From Rhodobacterales bacterium UBA5972 (GTDB lineage Bacteria > Pseudomonadota > Alphaproteobacteria > Rhodobacterales > Rhodobacteraceae), in NCBI GenBank assembly GCA_002430125.1, contig DJBQ01000189.1, forward strand, positions 1 through 16,110: DNA of 16,110 bases, read 5' to 3'. Positions 1-7,073 of the stretch are shown one piece after another. The notes under the pieces were generated by a model. That model did no database searches, was not told the origin of the DNA, and worked only from the letters and a program-made list of their open reading frames with translations. The translations under genes and the position numbers were made by a program. Numbering within the stretch: position 1 is the stretch's first letter; each line of letters opens with the position of its first letter.

Positions 1-289
1 TTGTTGTGTTGCCAGCGAAACTAAACGAATTCACCTCGCAGGGCGCGACGATTGTAAGGTCGCGCAAAATGTCCCTTTGATCAAAGAATTCGTCCAGCGG
101 GACTGGTTGGAAGTCTTGCCCTGACTGGGCAATCTCGATCAGATCGGTCTTTTTGGGCTGATGTTCCCAATATGGGAAATGCCAGTTTCCGTCATGCAGT
201 AGGATCACGGGCTGCGCGACACCGTTCAGGCGGACTTGTGGATCGGATCCCCTGCCGAAAATGGAACCGTTCCTAATTTTTATCGCCAC
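1..289 (-). CDS. Unidentified protein, N-terminal part only (runs off the left edge)
   Basis: An open frame of 96 codons on the minus strand has no stop before the window edge. I chose the GTG at 289-287 because a GAAGGA ribosome-binding sequence (complement of 298-303) lies 8 bases upstream. The frame also stays open a little further upstream, so the start is not certain. The readable part has no signal peptide or membrane segment and contains the stretches LLHDGNWHFPYWEHQPKK and DLTIVAPCEVNSFSFAGNTT. I do not recognise the family. The LTIVAP stretch loosely recalls the point where fumarylacetoacetate-hydrolase-type sugar-acid enzymes begin their catalytic domain. That would suit the neighbourhood but is only a guess. 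The gene lies downstream of iclR on the same strand, separated by about 115 bases that carry TGGAA-type half-sites. Confidence 0.5.
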   Translation of the reverse strand, partial: MAIKIRNGSIFGRGSDPQVRLNGVAQPVILLHDGNWHFPYWEHQPKKTDLIEIAQSGQDFQPVPLDEFFDQRDILRDLTIVAPCEVNSFSFAGNTT

Positions 290-357
290 GACGCAAGTCC
301 TTCGGGCCGATGTAATTTTTGTATTCCATTGCATTTTCGATGATTCGACAATGGAAC
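263..357. promoter_or_regulatory. Candidate operator region with GGAAC/ATTCC half-sites upstream of the left-edge gene
   Basis: There is a compact palindrome GGAAC-C-GTTCC at 263-273 and a wider inverted repeat TTCCATTG (324-331) / CAATGGAA (349-356) with a 17-base spacer. The half-sites resemble the ATTCC/GGAAT array on the other side of the regulator gene. IclR-family regulators often bind TGGAA-type inverted repeats, so joint control of both flanks by the neighbouring regulator is plausible. The 263-273 palindrome lies just inside the frame that begins at 289. The site is inferred from symmetry only. Confidence 0.3.
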
Positions 358-404
358 CGGGCAATCGCGCTTTGCTGTGGCATTTGCGCCAATCGGCTGA
401 AACG

Positions 405-1157
405 TCAGTTGGCGCGTTGGCGCAGACGGGCAGCGATGGCAGATGCGGCAGCGGTTAGTTTTGACAGGTGGTCTGAGACCAGATTTTCCTGCGAAACAGC
501 ACTTTTGTAATAGAATAAATTGATGCAGGCGACAGGGCGCCCCTCGACCAGAACCGGCACCGCGATGGCGGCATGACCGTCGTATTTGAACTTGCTGCGC
601 ACACCGTAACCCTTTGCCTTGGTTTCGGCCAATCGTGTTTTCAGCGCGGCAAGGTTTTGCAGCAAGGGATGCGCCGGTTCGGATTTCTTAATCCCCTCAA
701 GAATCTCCGCGCGTTCAGTTGCGTCTGTGAATGCAAGATAGGCACGGCCAACGGCGGTCAGCAACATATCAGGGTGATGACCGGCCGGGGTAGGTTTTAT
801 CGGAAACGGGCTGAGGATGCGGTTCGACGCGATGACTTCCATGCTGTTGCCATCACGCACGACCAGATCGCTGGGCCAGGCGATCTCGCGGCAGAGATCC
901 ATCAGGATCGGCACCGAGACTTCTTGCAGAACGACGCGCATATCGGGGGTATGGCTGGACAGAAAACTGTTAGCGCTCAGGCGATACCGCTTGTCATCAA
1001 TCGGGCGAAACACAATGCCCTGCTTTTCCAGAGTCGCAAGGATACGCAACAGCGTCGGCTTGGGCAGATTGGTATCCTGATGGATCTGGTGCAGGCTGCA
1101 CGGCTCGAGCGATTTGACGCTTTTGATAACCGCCAACCCGCGTTGCAGGGATTGCAT
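405..1157 (-). CDS. IclR-family transcriptional regulator
   Basis: This 250-residue DNA-binding regulator has the usual IclR length and layout. Residues 2-60 form a winged helix-turn-helix (MQSLQRGLAVI at the start, then a helix with LPKPTLLRILATLEKQGI, then the RYRLS wing). Residues 75-250 form the effector-binding domain (DLVVRDGNSMEVIAS, and AAIAVPVLVEGRPVACINLFYY). I prefer the ATG at 1157 to the GTG at 1163, because the only ribosome-binding-like sequence, GAAAG at 1170-1166, is 8 bases from the ATG but only 2 from the GTG. The gene is divergent from the sulfatase/TRAP operon, and an array of inverted half-sites lies between them. It probably controls that operon and itself in response to a sugar acid or aromatic acid. 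The ligand cannot be told from sequence. Confidence 0.93.
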   Translation of the reverse strand: MQSLQRGLAVIKSVKSLEPCSLHQIHQDTNLPKPTLLRILATLEKQGIVFRPIDDKRYRLSANSFLSSHTPDMRVVLQEVSVPILMDLCREIAWPSDLVVRDGNSMEVIASNRILSPFPIKPTPAGHHPDMLLTAVGRAYLAFTDATERAEILEGIKKSEPAHPLLQNLAALKTRLAETKAKGYGVRSKFKYDGHAAIAVPVLVEGRPVACINLFYYKSAVSQENLVSDHLSKLTAAASAIAARLRQRAN

Positions 1158-1227
1158 TGGCACGGCTTTCGTTTTGATTGGCCCGATACGATATCAAAGA
1201 AGTTTCATTTTCAAGCCATAATATCAA

Positions 1228-1271
1228 ATATTCCGCTTAATGGAATATGCCTAGATTCCAGTGGCCGGAAT
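1228..1271. promoter_or_regulatory. Four alternating ATTCC/GGAAT half-sites, probable IclR-type operator
   Basis: Half-sites ATTCC 1230-1234, GGAAT 1242-1246, ATTCC 1255-1259 and GGAAT 1267-1271 alternate at a pitch of 12-13 bases. The outer pairs each form ATTCC-N7-GGAAT; the first extends to a 7-base arm (ATATTCC/GGAATAT, 1228-1248). The middle pair forms TGGAAT-N8-ATTCCA (1241-1260). The array lies between the divergent regulator (start 1157) and the operon start at 1320. IclR-family proteins commonly bind TGGAA..TTCCA-like palindromes as dimers or tetramers, so this is the likely binding region of the adjacent regulator. Confidence 0.6.
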
Positions 1272-1319
1272 TTTCGTGGCGCATAATACTCGACAGGCCG
1301 ATTTAAACAGGGCGGGAAC

Positions 1320-2528
1320 GTGAGTCGCAAGCAACCGAACTTTCTGGTTATTATCACCGATCAGCATCGCGCTGACCATTTGTCCTGTATGCGCAACACG
1401 GTGCTTAAGACCCCGAACATTGACGCGATTGCGGCCGCCGGACGCGCTTTTGAGAAATTTTACGTTTTGATTCCGATCTGTATGCCGAACTGTTCAACCT
1501 TGTTTACAGGCCGGATGCCTTCGGTGCACGGGGCGCATTGCAACGGCGCGCCATTGGCGATGTCGTCAAACACCATGACGGAAATGCTGCGGCAATCCAC
1601 CTTCAAGGCGATCGCGACCGGCCTGACGGCGATGGCGATTAGCCTTGCGATGGTACCATCAGCTTCGGCAAAGGAGCTGCTTTACAGTCTGATTGCGCCG
1701 GGTCACCCGCTGAACCAGCCGGTGTTTGGCACATGGGCAGATAACGTCGCCAAGGCGACCGAAGGCCGTTTCACCGTCAAGATCCTTGATACTATTGCCG
1801 CCCCGGCACCAAGACTTTACGACGCGATCCGCACTGGCGTTGTCGATTCAGGTCATACGTTCATTGGCTTTCTTGCGCAAAAATCACCGTTGATACAGCT
1901 GCGCATGCTGCCCTTGATCGCGCCTTCAGCCGAGGCAAATGCGGTGGCTTTGTCGCGCACTTATGCCAAGTATTTCGCGGCGAAAGAAACCCTGGGCGGT
2001 GTGAAAATCCTGGGTTTTCTGTCCAACCCGCAAGGTATCATGTGCAGCCTGAAAGGCCCGATTGATTCAGCCAATGTGCTTAAGTCTTTGAAAAAGTGGT
2101 CCTTGCCGGGCTATGCTGCCAAAGCAATGCAAGCCATGGACGTTTCGGTTGTTGCCGGTCCTGCAACCGAAATGTTCGCCTTGATTTCAAAAGGCACGGT
2201 TGATGGGTTCAACGGCATCTCCATTGGTGACGCGTTTGCCTTTAAGGTTGATAAATTCGCCAAGTCCTGCACAACGGTAAAGGGCGGCGTGTTCACCGCG
2301 GTTTTTGCGGTTATGATCAATCAGTCCACATGGGGTGCAAAACTGATGCAGGCCTATCAAGACGGTGGCAGTCAGGTTATCGTGCCGTCCGACGCATTTC
2401 AGGCAGAATTGACCGCAAAATGGCAGCCAATGCACCAGGCATGGATCGATATGGCTACGGCAGCCGGGCTGAATGGTCAGGAAGTCTATGACTATTACGT
2501 CGCGCAGATTGCTGACGCGTCAAAGTAA
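1320..2528 (+). CDS. In-frame fusion: sulfatase N-terminal fragment + TRAP solute-binding protein (DctP type)
   Basis: One 402-codon frame joins two unrelated proteins. Residues 5 to about 90 are the start of an arylsulfatase-type enzyme (PNFLVIITDQHRADHL, TPNIDAIAAAGRAF, TLFTGRMPSVHG). The rest of a normally ~480-residue sulfatase is absent. Its active-site signature reads CMPNCS where related enzymes have CxPxR, so the arginine is replaced by cysteine (codon tgt, one transition from cgt). From about residue 89 a TRAP binding protein begins: MLRQSTFKAIATG, a hydrophobic signal segment ending SASA at about 115, then the binding domain to 402. M89 (1584-1586) may be its real start, since GGA precedes it closely. 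Near 2331-2345 the normal family sequence appears to lack about 30 residues between NQSTWGA and KLMQAY. The mature part is correspondingly short (~287 residues). The gene heads an operon with a deacetylase and the TRAP membrane genes. The sulfatase part is dead; the binding protein is probably impaired. Confidence 0.8.
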   Translation: MSRKQPNFLVIITDQHRADHLSCMRNTVLKTPNIDAIAAAGRAFEKFYVLIPICMPNCSTLFTGRMPSVHGAHCNGAPLAMSSNTMTEMLRQSTFKAIATGLTAMAISLAMVPSASAKELLYSLIAPGHPLNQPVFGTWADNVAKATEGRFTVKILDTIAAPAPRLYDAIRTGVVDSGHTFIGFLAQKSPLIQLRMLPLIAPSAEANAVALSRTYAKYFAAKETLGGVKILGFLSNPQGIMCSLKGPIDSANVLKSLKKWSLPGYAAKAMQAMDVSVVAGPATEMFALISKGTVDGFNGISIGDAFAFKVDKFAKSCTTVKGGVFTAVFAVMINQSTWGAKLMQAYQDGGSQVIVPSDAFQAELTAKWQPMHQAWIDMATAAGLNGQEVYDYYVAQIADASK

Positions 2529-2534
2529 AATCCC

Positions 2535-2560
2535 GGCCGGACCGGGCAACTGGTCCGGCC
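2535..2560 (+). terminator. Perfect 9-bp hairpin after the binding-protein gene (attenuator or 3' stabiliser)
   Basis: GGCCGGACC (2535-2543) and GGTCCGGCC (2552-2560) pair perfectly around an 8-base loop, 6 bases after the stop codon. No run of T follows, so it is unlikely to stop transcription fully. In transporter operons, hairpins in this position often protect the binding-protein mRNA or reduce expression of downstream genes; that role is inferred here. Confidence 0.6.
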
Positions 2561-2582
2561 ACACTTAATCGAAAGAACTGCC

Positions 2583-3704
2583 ATGACGACTGCTCTGATC
2601 TGGAATGAAATGACGATGTGGCACGACTCGGGCAACCAGTTCGGGCCGCGCAGCAAATGGATCGAGCCGGGCAGGACGGTTGAACATGTCGATACCAAGC
2701 GGCGGATCAAGAACCTGCTGGATGTCAGCGGTCTGACTGCTCAATTGAAGGTTATTGCCCCGCGCGCTGCCAGTCGGGTGGAATTGTTGCGGGTGCATAC
2801 GGCGGCTTATCTCGACCGAATTGACCAAGCCGACAAGCAGGGCGGCAGTAATATCGCCGACAAGGGCACCACTTTTGTTGGCGATGGTGGATATGACATC
2901 GCCTGTTTGGGGGCCGGTTGCACGCTGACGGCGGTTGATGCCGTTCTGTCAGGCGACGTTGCTAACGCCTATGCGCTGATGCGCCCGCCGGGCCATCATG
3001 CCGAGGCCGAGCGTGGCATTGGGTTTTGTATTTTCAACAACGGCGCGATTGCCGCCGCCTATGCGCTGGAACACCATGGTTTGGCGCGGGTGGCGATTGT
3101 CGATATCGACGCGCATCACGGCAATGGCGCGCAGGCGATTTTCTGGAGCGACCCGCGGGTGCTGGCGATTTCCATCCATCAGGATCACGGCTTGCCGTTC
3201 AGCGTCGGGGAAACCTCGGACCAAGGCGAAGGCTCCGGTCTTGGCTATAACATCAATATTCCACTACCGGCGGGCAGCAGTCAGGCCGCTTATCTGGAAA
3301 CTATTACGCGGGTTGTCGCTCCGGCATTGGAGGCGTTCAAACCAGATCTGATCATCGTGCCTTGTGGGCTGGATGCCGGATTTATGGACCCAACCGCGCG
3401 GATGATGCTGTCGAGCGACAGTTTTCGGGCGTTGACCGCGGCGCTGATGGCCTGTGCTGACGAACGTTGCGGCGGGAAGATCGTGTTTAGCCATGAAGGT
3501 GGCTATCAGATCCACACTTTGCCGTTTCACGCATTGGCGGTGTTTGAGACCCTTTCAGGCATTCGAACCGAAGTCGAAGATCCGTTTTTGGCGGCTTCAG
3601 CATATGCCTGTAACGCACCAACCCAACCACATGAACGCGCTGCGATTGACCAGGCCGAGGCCGCAATGTTGGCGCATCCGCCAAATGCGAGTGGGGTAAA
3701 ATGA
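2583..3704 (+). CDS. HDAC-like / acetylpolyamine-type zinc amidohydrolase
   Basis: This 373-residue cytosolic enzyme belongs to the arginase/deacetylase fold of class II histone-deacetylase-like proteins, which hydrolyse N-acyl amides such as acetylated amines. The full active site is visible: RPPGHH with His138 and His139, the zinc ligands Asp176 and His178 in DIDAHHGNG, Asp264 in CGLDAG, and the catalytic tyrosine Tyr308 in SHEGGY. GFCIFNNGAIAA (147-158) is also typical. The length is normal and there is no lesion. The start at 2583 has a modest GAAAGAA-type upstream sequence. Its stop overlaps the DctQ start (ATGA at 3701-3704), indicating translational coupling. The context suggests that it deacetylates a compound taken up by the TRAP system or released in the pathway. 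The substrate is unknown. The name 'histone deacetylase' should not be taken literally in a bacterium. Confidence 0.9.
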   Translation: MTTALIWNEMTMWHDSGNQFGPRSKWIEPGRTVEHVDTKRRIKNLLDVSGLTAQLKVIAPRAASRVELLRVHTAAYLDRIDQADKQGGSNIADKGTTFVGDGGYDIACLGAGCTLTAVDAVLSGDVANAYALMRPPGHHAEAERGIGFCIFNNGAIAAAYALEHHGLARVAIVDIDAHHGNGAQAIFWSDPRVLAISIHQDHGLPFSVGETSDQGEGSGLGYNINIPLPAGSSQAAYLETITRVVAPALEAFKPDLIIVPCGLDAGFMDPTARMMLSSDSFRALTAALMACADERCGGKIVFSHEGGYQIHTLPFHALAVFETLSGIRTEVEDPFLAASAYACNAPTQPHERAAIDQAEAAMLAHPPNASGVK

Positions 3705-4231
3705 CCGGGGAAATTGAAACTGCCGAGCTGCGCGCAGTCGGCGACATACCTTTGCCTAGGGGCTTGATAGCGGTTCTGCATGGGCTGATTTCCGTGGTCG
3801 CCTTTGCGATGATGGCGTTGATATTTGTGGACGTGTTCCTGCGCTATGGCTTTAACAAGCCGCTGCCGGGTGCCTTTGAAATCGAACAGTTCATGCTGGC
3901 GCTTTTGGTGTTTTTGTCGCTGCCGATTGTAGTTTGGACAGATGAAAACATTTCAGTCGCGCTGTTTGCCAACTGGTTCAGGGGCCGCGCAGCGAAGGTT
4001 CTGAAAACCTGTATCATGGTGGTCAACGTTGCAGCCCTGTGCTTGCTTGGCCAACTTGTTTTGCGCCAGTTCACATCGATGCAAGACAGCGAAATGGCGA
4101 CCGGATTTCTGGAAATTCCGATCTATCCGCTGGCGATGGCGATGTTTTTGCTGGTCGCGTTGGCTGTCCTTATCCAGATCGCGATGCTGTGGCATCACGT
4201 GACACAGACTTTTGGAGCACCCAACCCATGA
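3701..4231 (+). CDS. dctQ: TRAP transporter small membrane subunit (DctQ type)
   Basis: This 176-residue protein has four predicted membrane helices at about residues 22-44, 58-78, 97-117 and 138-162, the normal DctQ topology. The family stretch after helix 1 is present (DVFLRYGFNKPLPGAFEIEQF). DctQ pairs with DctM in the cytoplasmic membrane to drive sodium-coupled uptake of organic acids delivered by the periplasmic binding protein. The gene overlaps the deacetylase upstream (ATGA, 3701-3704) and the dctM remnant downstream (ATGA, 4228-4231), so the four genes were once one translationally coupled operon. The frame itself is intact. Because its partner dctM is destroyed, the protein is probably without function unless another DctM substitutes. 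Confidence 0.9.
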   Translation: MTGEIETAELRAVGDIPLPRGLIAVLHGLISVVAFAMMALIFVDVFLRYGFNKPLPGAFEIEQFMLALLVFLSLPIVVWTDENISVALFANWFRGRAAKVLKTCIMVVNVAALCLLGQLVLRQFTSMQDSEMATGFLEIPIYPLAMAMFLLVALAVLIQIAMLWHHVTQTFGAPNP

Positions 4232-5073
4232 TCCTGTCGCTTGTCGGCTTGGCCATTTTGTTTCTGATCTGTTTTCTGGGCGTACCACTGGGATACGGTA
4301 TGTTGATCATCGGCACGGTTGGATTTGCGTATTTGCGTGGACCTGTTCCGGCGATGGAAATGGCGGGCAGCCGATCGTTGATCTGTCGATGAATTATATT
4401 TTCTCGACCTTGCCGCTGTTCATCCTGATGGGGGCTTTTGTGCATCGCGCAAAGCTGTCAGATGATCTGTACGAGGCCGCAAACGCATGGCTCAGCCATT
4501 GGCGGGGTGGTGGCGATGCCACCGATGCGCAAGTACAAATATCATGACTGGCTGGCGACGGGGTCGATTGCGGCGGGCGGCACACTTGGCAGCTTGATCC
4601 CGCCCAGCGTTCCGATGGTGATTTACGGTATTCTGACCAATTCGGATATTGGCAAATTGTTCATGGCCGGTATTTTGCCGGGACTGCTGCTGGTCGTGCT
4701 TTTCATCGGTTCAATTGCTGTGCTGACGGCCCTGCGGCCCAATGTCGGGCCACGCGGACCGCGCAGTGACTGGAGAGCCCGGCTGATTGCGCTTGGCAGG
4801 GTCCGGGGTATTCTGGTCCTGTTTACGATCGTGCTTGGTGGTATTTACTTCGGCATTTTCACCCCAACCGAGGCGGCAGGTATCGTGATCGAACTTGGCC
4901 TGATTACGCCACCCATTGGGATGAACGTTTTTGTGGTGAAATCCGCGGTCAAGGATGTCGAACTTTGGACGATATTTGCCGGTGTCTGGCCGTTTGTAGC
5001 GGCCGGTTTGGTGGCGCTGGGACTGGTCATCGCCTTTCCGGAAATCGCGCTTTGGTTGCCGTCAAAAATGTAG
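4228..5073 (+). pseudogene. dctM: TRAP transporter large membrane subunit (DctM type), broken by a frameshift and two deletions
   Basis: Three pieces of one DctM can be read in succession. Piece 1 starts at the ATG at 4228 (MILSLVGLAILFLICFLGVP) and loses frame at about 4365-4368, where one G appears to be missing; it then stops at 4390-4392. Piece 2 continues in another frame (PIVDLSMNYIFSTLPLFILMG to about 4508). At 4506-4516 roughly 30 codons are missing and the frame changes back. Piece 3 (VAMPPMRKYKYHDWLATG, IPPSVPMVIYGILTNSDIG) runs to 5073, but at about 4879-4886 EAAG is joined directly to IVIELGLITPPIGMNVF. That removes about 100 codons in frame. About 280 of the usual ~425 residues remain. 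Missing membrane helices and the early stop make this a pseudogene. The reading 4438-5073 alone should not be called a gene. Confidence 0.9.
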
Positions 5074-5101
5074 GTATCGGTGCGCCTGCAGATTGATCTG
5101 C

Positions 5102-6064
5102 TTAAGGCCAGTCATCAAAGTCAACGATTGCGCCAGGGCGCGAGATGACCTTGGAAGCAAGCGTATGCCCCGCCAGCATTGCGGCTTGCGGTGTTTCAGC
5201 ATTGACCAATGCGGCAAGGTAGCCTGCATTAAAACTGTCGCCGGCAGCAGTTGTGTCGATGACGTTTTCGACAGGTACGACGGTGCAAACTGATCCGCTT
5301 GGACCGAGATCTCGTGGTCCGTATTCACCGCGCTTCAAAGCGCCGCTTGTGACGCCGAAATCGCGAAATCGGTCCAGAAGTTTGTCCTCTGACTGATCGC
5401 CGAACATTATCATTTCATCCTCAAATGACGGCAAAGCGATATCAGTGCGCCACCACATCTTGGTGGTTTCACAGCGGGCAGTTTCCGGGCTTTCCCACAA
5501 ATGCGCGCGATAATTGCTGTCAAACGCCACCTGCCCGCCTGAAGCCCGAAAATCGTCGAGGGCTGGGTACAGCTTTGACCGGCCGAGCGGTGACAGAATT
5601 GCCAATGTTATGCCCGACAGAAGGACAAGATCGAGGCCCCGCAGGACGCTTTCAGGGTCGCGGCCATCTTGGTCAAACAATGTTCGGGCGGCGGAATTCG
5701 ACCGCCAATAGGTAAAATGCCTTTCGCCCCGGCCGTCGGTTTCAATGGCGTAAAGTCCGGGCGTGCGGGTTGGGTGACGGCAGATAGTCTCGGTTGAAAT
5801 GCCATTCGTTTCGGCATGTCGAAATATGCGGTCCGAAAACGCGTCCTGCCCCAAAACAGTGATATATGAAACAGAAATCGCCGGGGATTTCAGTGCGCGG
5901 CGCAGATAGACGGCCGTGTTATAAGTGTCACCCGCGACGTTCAAAAGTGCGGTGTTGCCTTGGCCTGCGATGATTTCGATCATCACCTCGCCAATGCAGC
6001 CGATGTTCAGGATTGGACGGACAGCGGCGCTGTGCGATTTAGGGATTTGGTTTTCGTTTGCCAT
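5102..6064 (-). CDS. kdgK: 2-dehydro-3-deoxygluconokinase (PfkB family)
   Basis: This 320-residue cytosolic sugar kinase would phosphorylate 2-keto-3-deoxygluconate with ATP to KDPG, the entry to the lower Entner-Doudoroff pathway. PfkB hallmarks are present: an N-terminal GEVMIEI (25-31), GDTYNTAVYLRR, a substrate-lid region ending in FTYWRSNSAAR, FDSNYRAHLW, and the C-terminal signature DTTAAGDSFNAGYL with the catalytic aspartate in AAGD. The combination GDTYNTAVYL, ALPSFEDEMIMFGD and TTAAGD is typical of KdgK within the ribokinase superfamily. The start at 6064 is supported by an AAAGGG ribosome-binding site 7 bases upstream. It carries a short N-terminal extension of about 18 residues. 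It is convergent with the dctM remnant (28 bases apart, with an imperfect hairpin at 5088-5101) and divergent from the kduD-like gene. Confidence 0.88.
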   Translation of the reverse strand: MANENQIPKSHSAAVRPILNIGCIGEVMIEIIAGQGNTALLNVAGDTYNTAVYLRRALKSPAISVSYITVLGQDAFSDRIFRHAETNGISTETICRHPTRTPGLYAIETDGRGERHFTYWRSNSAARTLFDQDGRDPESVLRGLDLVLLSGITLAILSPLGRSKLYPALDDFRASGGQVAFDSNYRAHLWESPETARCETTKMWWRTDIALPSFEDEMIMFGDQSEDKLLDRFRDFGVTSGALKRGEYGPRDLGPSGSVCTVVPVENVIDTTAAGDSFNAGYLAALVNAETPQAAMLAGHTLASKVISRPGAIVDFDDWP

Positions 6065-6185
6065 CTGCCAACCCTTTGTTAAACCGTAACGGCCCGCAAT
6101 CTGTCCTTTGGATAATACCGGGTTTTGCGGAGCTTGACAGCCGCGTCTTGGCCATAAAAAGCCGCTTCAAAGTGGGGTACTATCT

Positions 6186-6956
6186 GTGAGCGTTCTGAAT
6201 TCATTCAATCTGGCGGGCAAAACTGCCTTGGTGACCGGATGCAAACGCGGCATCGGGCGTGGCATGGCCGAGGCTTTGGCCAGCGCCGGAGCTGATATTA
6301 TCGGCGTCAGTGGCTCGCTTGAAGCCTCCGGGAGTGACGTCGAAAAAACTGTGACCTCGATGGGGCGGAGGTTTACCAGTTATCAATGCGATTTCTCTGA
6401 TCGCGCAGCGCTGAGGACATTCATCAAGCAACTGCAAGCCGATGGTGTGGCCCCAGATATTCTGGTGAATAACGCGGGGACGATCAGGCGCAAACCTGCA
6501 ATACAGCATGACGATGATCTTTGGGACGAAGTGCTGGAGGTGAACCTGACAGCGCAGTTTGTCTTAAGCCGTGAAATTGGCAAAGAGATGGTCAAGCGCG
6601 GTTTCGGCAAAATCATTTTCACGGCGTCGCTGATGACGTTTCAGGGTGGAATACTCGTGCCCGGATATGCCGCTTCAAAAGGTGGGATTGGTCAGTTGAC
6701 TAAGGCGCTGGCGAACGAATGGGCGCCGTTTGGGGTTAATGTGAACGCGATTGCACCGGGTTATGTTGCAACAAATCTCAATCAAACACTTCAAGACGAT
6801 CCACAAAGGCACAGTTCGATTTCCGAGCGCATTCCAGCCGGTCGCTGGGGTCAGCCGGAGGATTTCGCCGGGCCGGTAGTGTTTCTGGCCTCATCGGCGT
6901 CGGACTATGTCAACGGCGAGATATTGGTGGTCGATGGCGGTTGGATGGGGCGTTAG
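6186..6956 (+). CDS. kduD: KduD-type short-chain dehydrogenase (2-keto-3-deoxygluconate 5-dehydrogenase)
   Basis: This 256-residue classical SDR is cytosolic and NAD(P)-dependent. Visible elements are the nucleotide-binding TGCKRGIG (17-24), NNAG (95-98), and catalytic Asn120, Ser148, Tyr161 and Lys165 (GYAASK). The ending VNGEILVVDGGWMGR and the start LAGKTALVTG resemble KduD, which interconverts 2,5-diketo-3-deoxygluconate and KDG in uronate catabolism; related enzymes oxidise 2-deoxygluconate. The start is GTG at 6186 with a weak GTGGGG sequence upstream. It is transcribed away from kdgK across a 121-base divergent spacer, which fits joint control of two steps around KDG. The exact substrate is inferred from family likeness, and a general sugar-acid dehydrogenase remains possible. 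Confidence 0.82.
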   Translation: MSVLNSFNLAGKTALVTGCKRGIGRGMAEALASAGADIIGVSGSLEASGSDVEKTVTSMGRRFTSYQCDFSDRAALRTFIKQLQADGVAPDILVNNAGTIRRKPAIQHDDDLWDEVLEVNLTAQFVLSREIGKEMVKRGFGKIIFTASLMTFQGGILVPGYAASKGGIGQLTKALANEWAPFGVNVNAIAPGYVATNLNQTLQDDPQRHSSISERIPAGRWGQPEDFAGPVVFLASSASDYVNGEILVVDGGWMGR

Positions 6957-7073
6957 GCCTTAAACAACTGCGCGCAATGCAGGGTAAATTCCGCTTTTAG
7001 GCTGGCCTTTATTCTGGGCGTGACCGGGCAAATGACCAATACATTTGTCATGGCAAAAGCGATTCCTACTGGG

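Noticed and set aside
573..1286. 237-codon plus-strand open frame
   Set aside because: It is antisense to the well-supported IclR gene and has no recognisable domain.
4438..5073. Reading this frame as a separate 211-residue gene
   Set aside because: Its first ~25 codons are out of frame with the dctM text; only the part from about 4510 is DctM, so it is a pseudogene piece.
6134..6139. TTGACA as a -35 box for the kduD-like gene
   Set aside because: No acceptable -10 sequence occurs at 16-18 bases downstream, so a promoter cannot be claimed.
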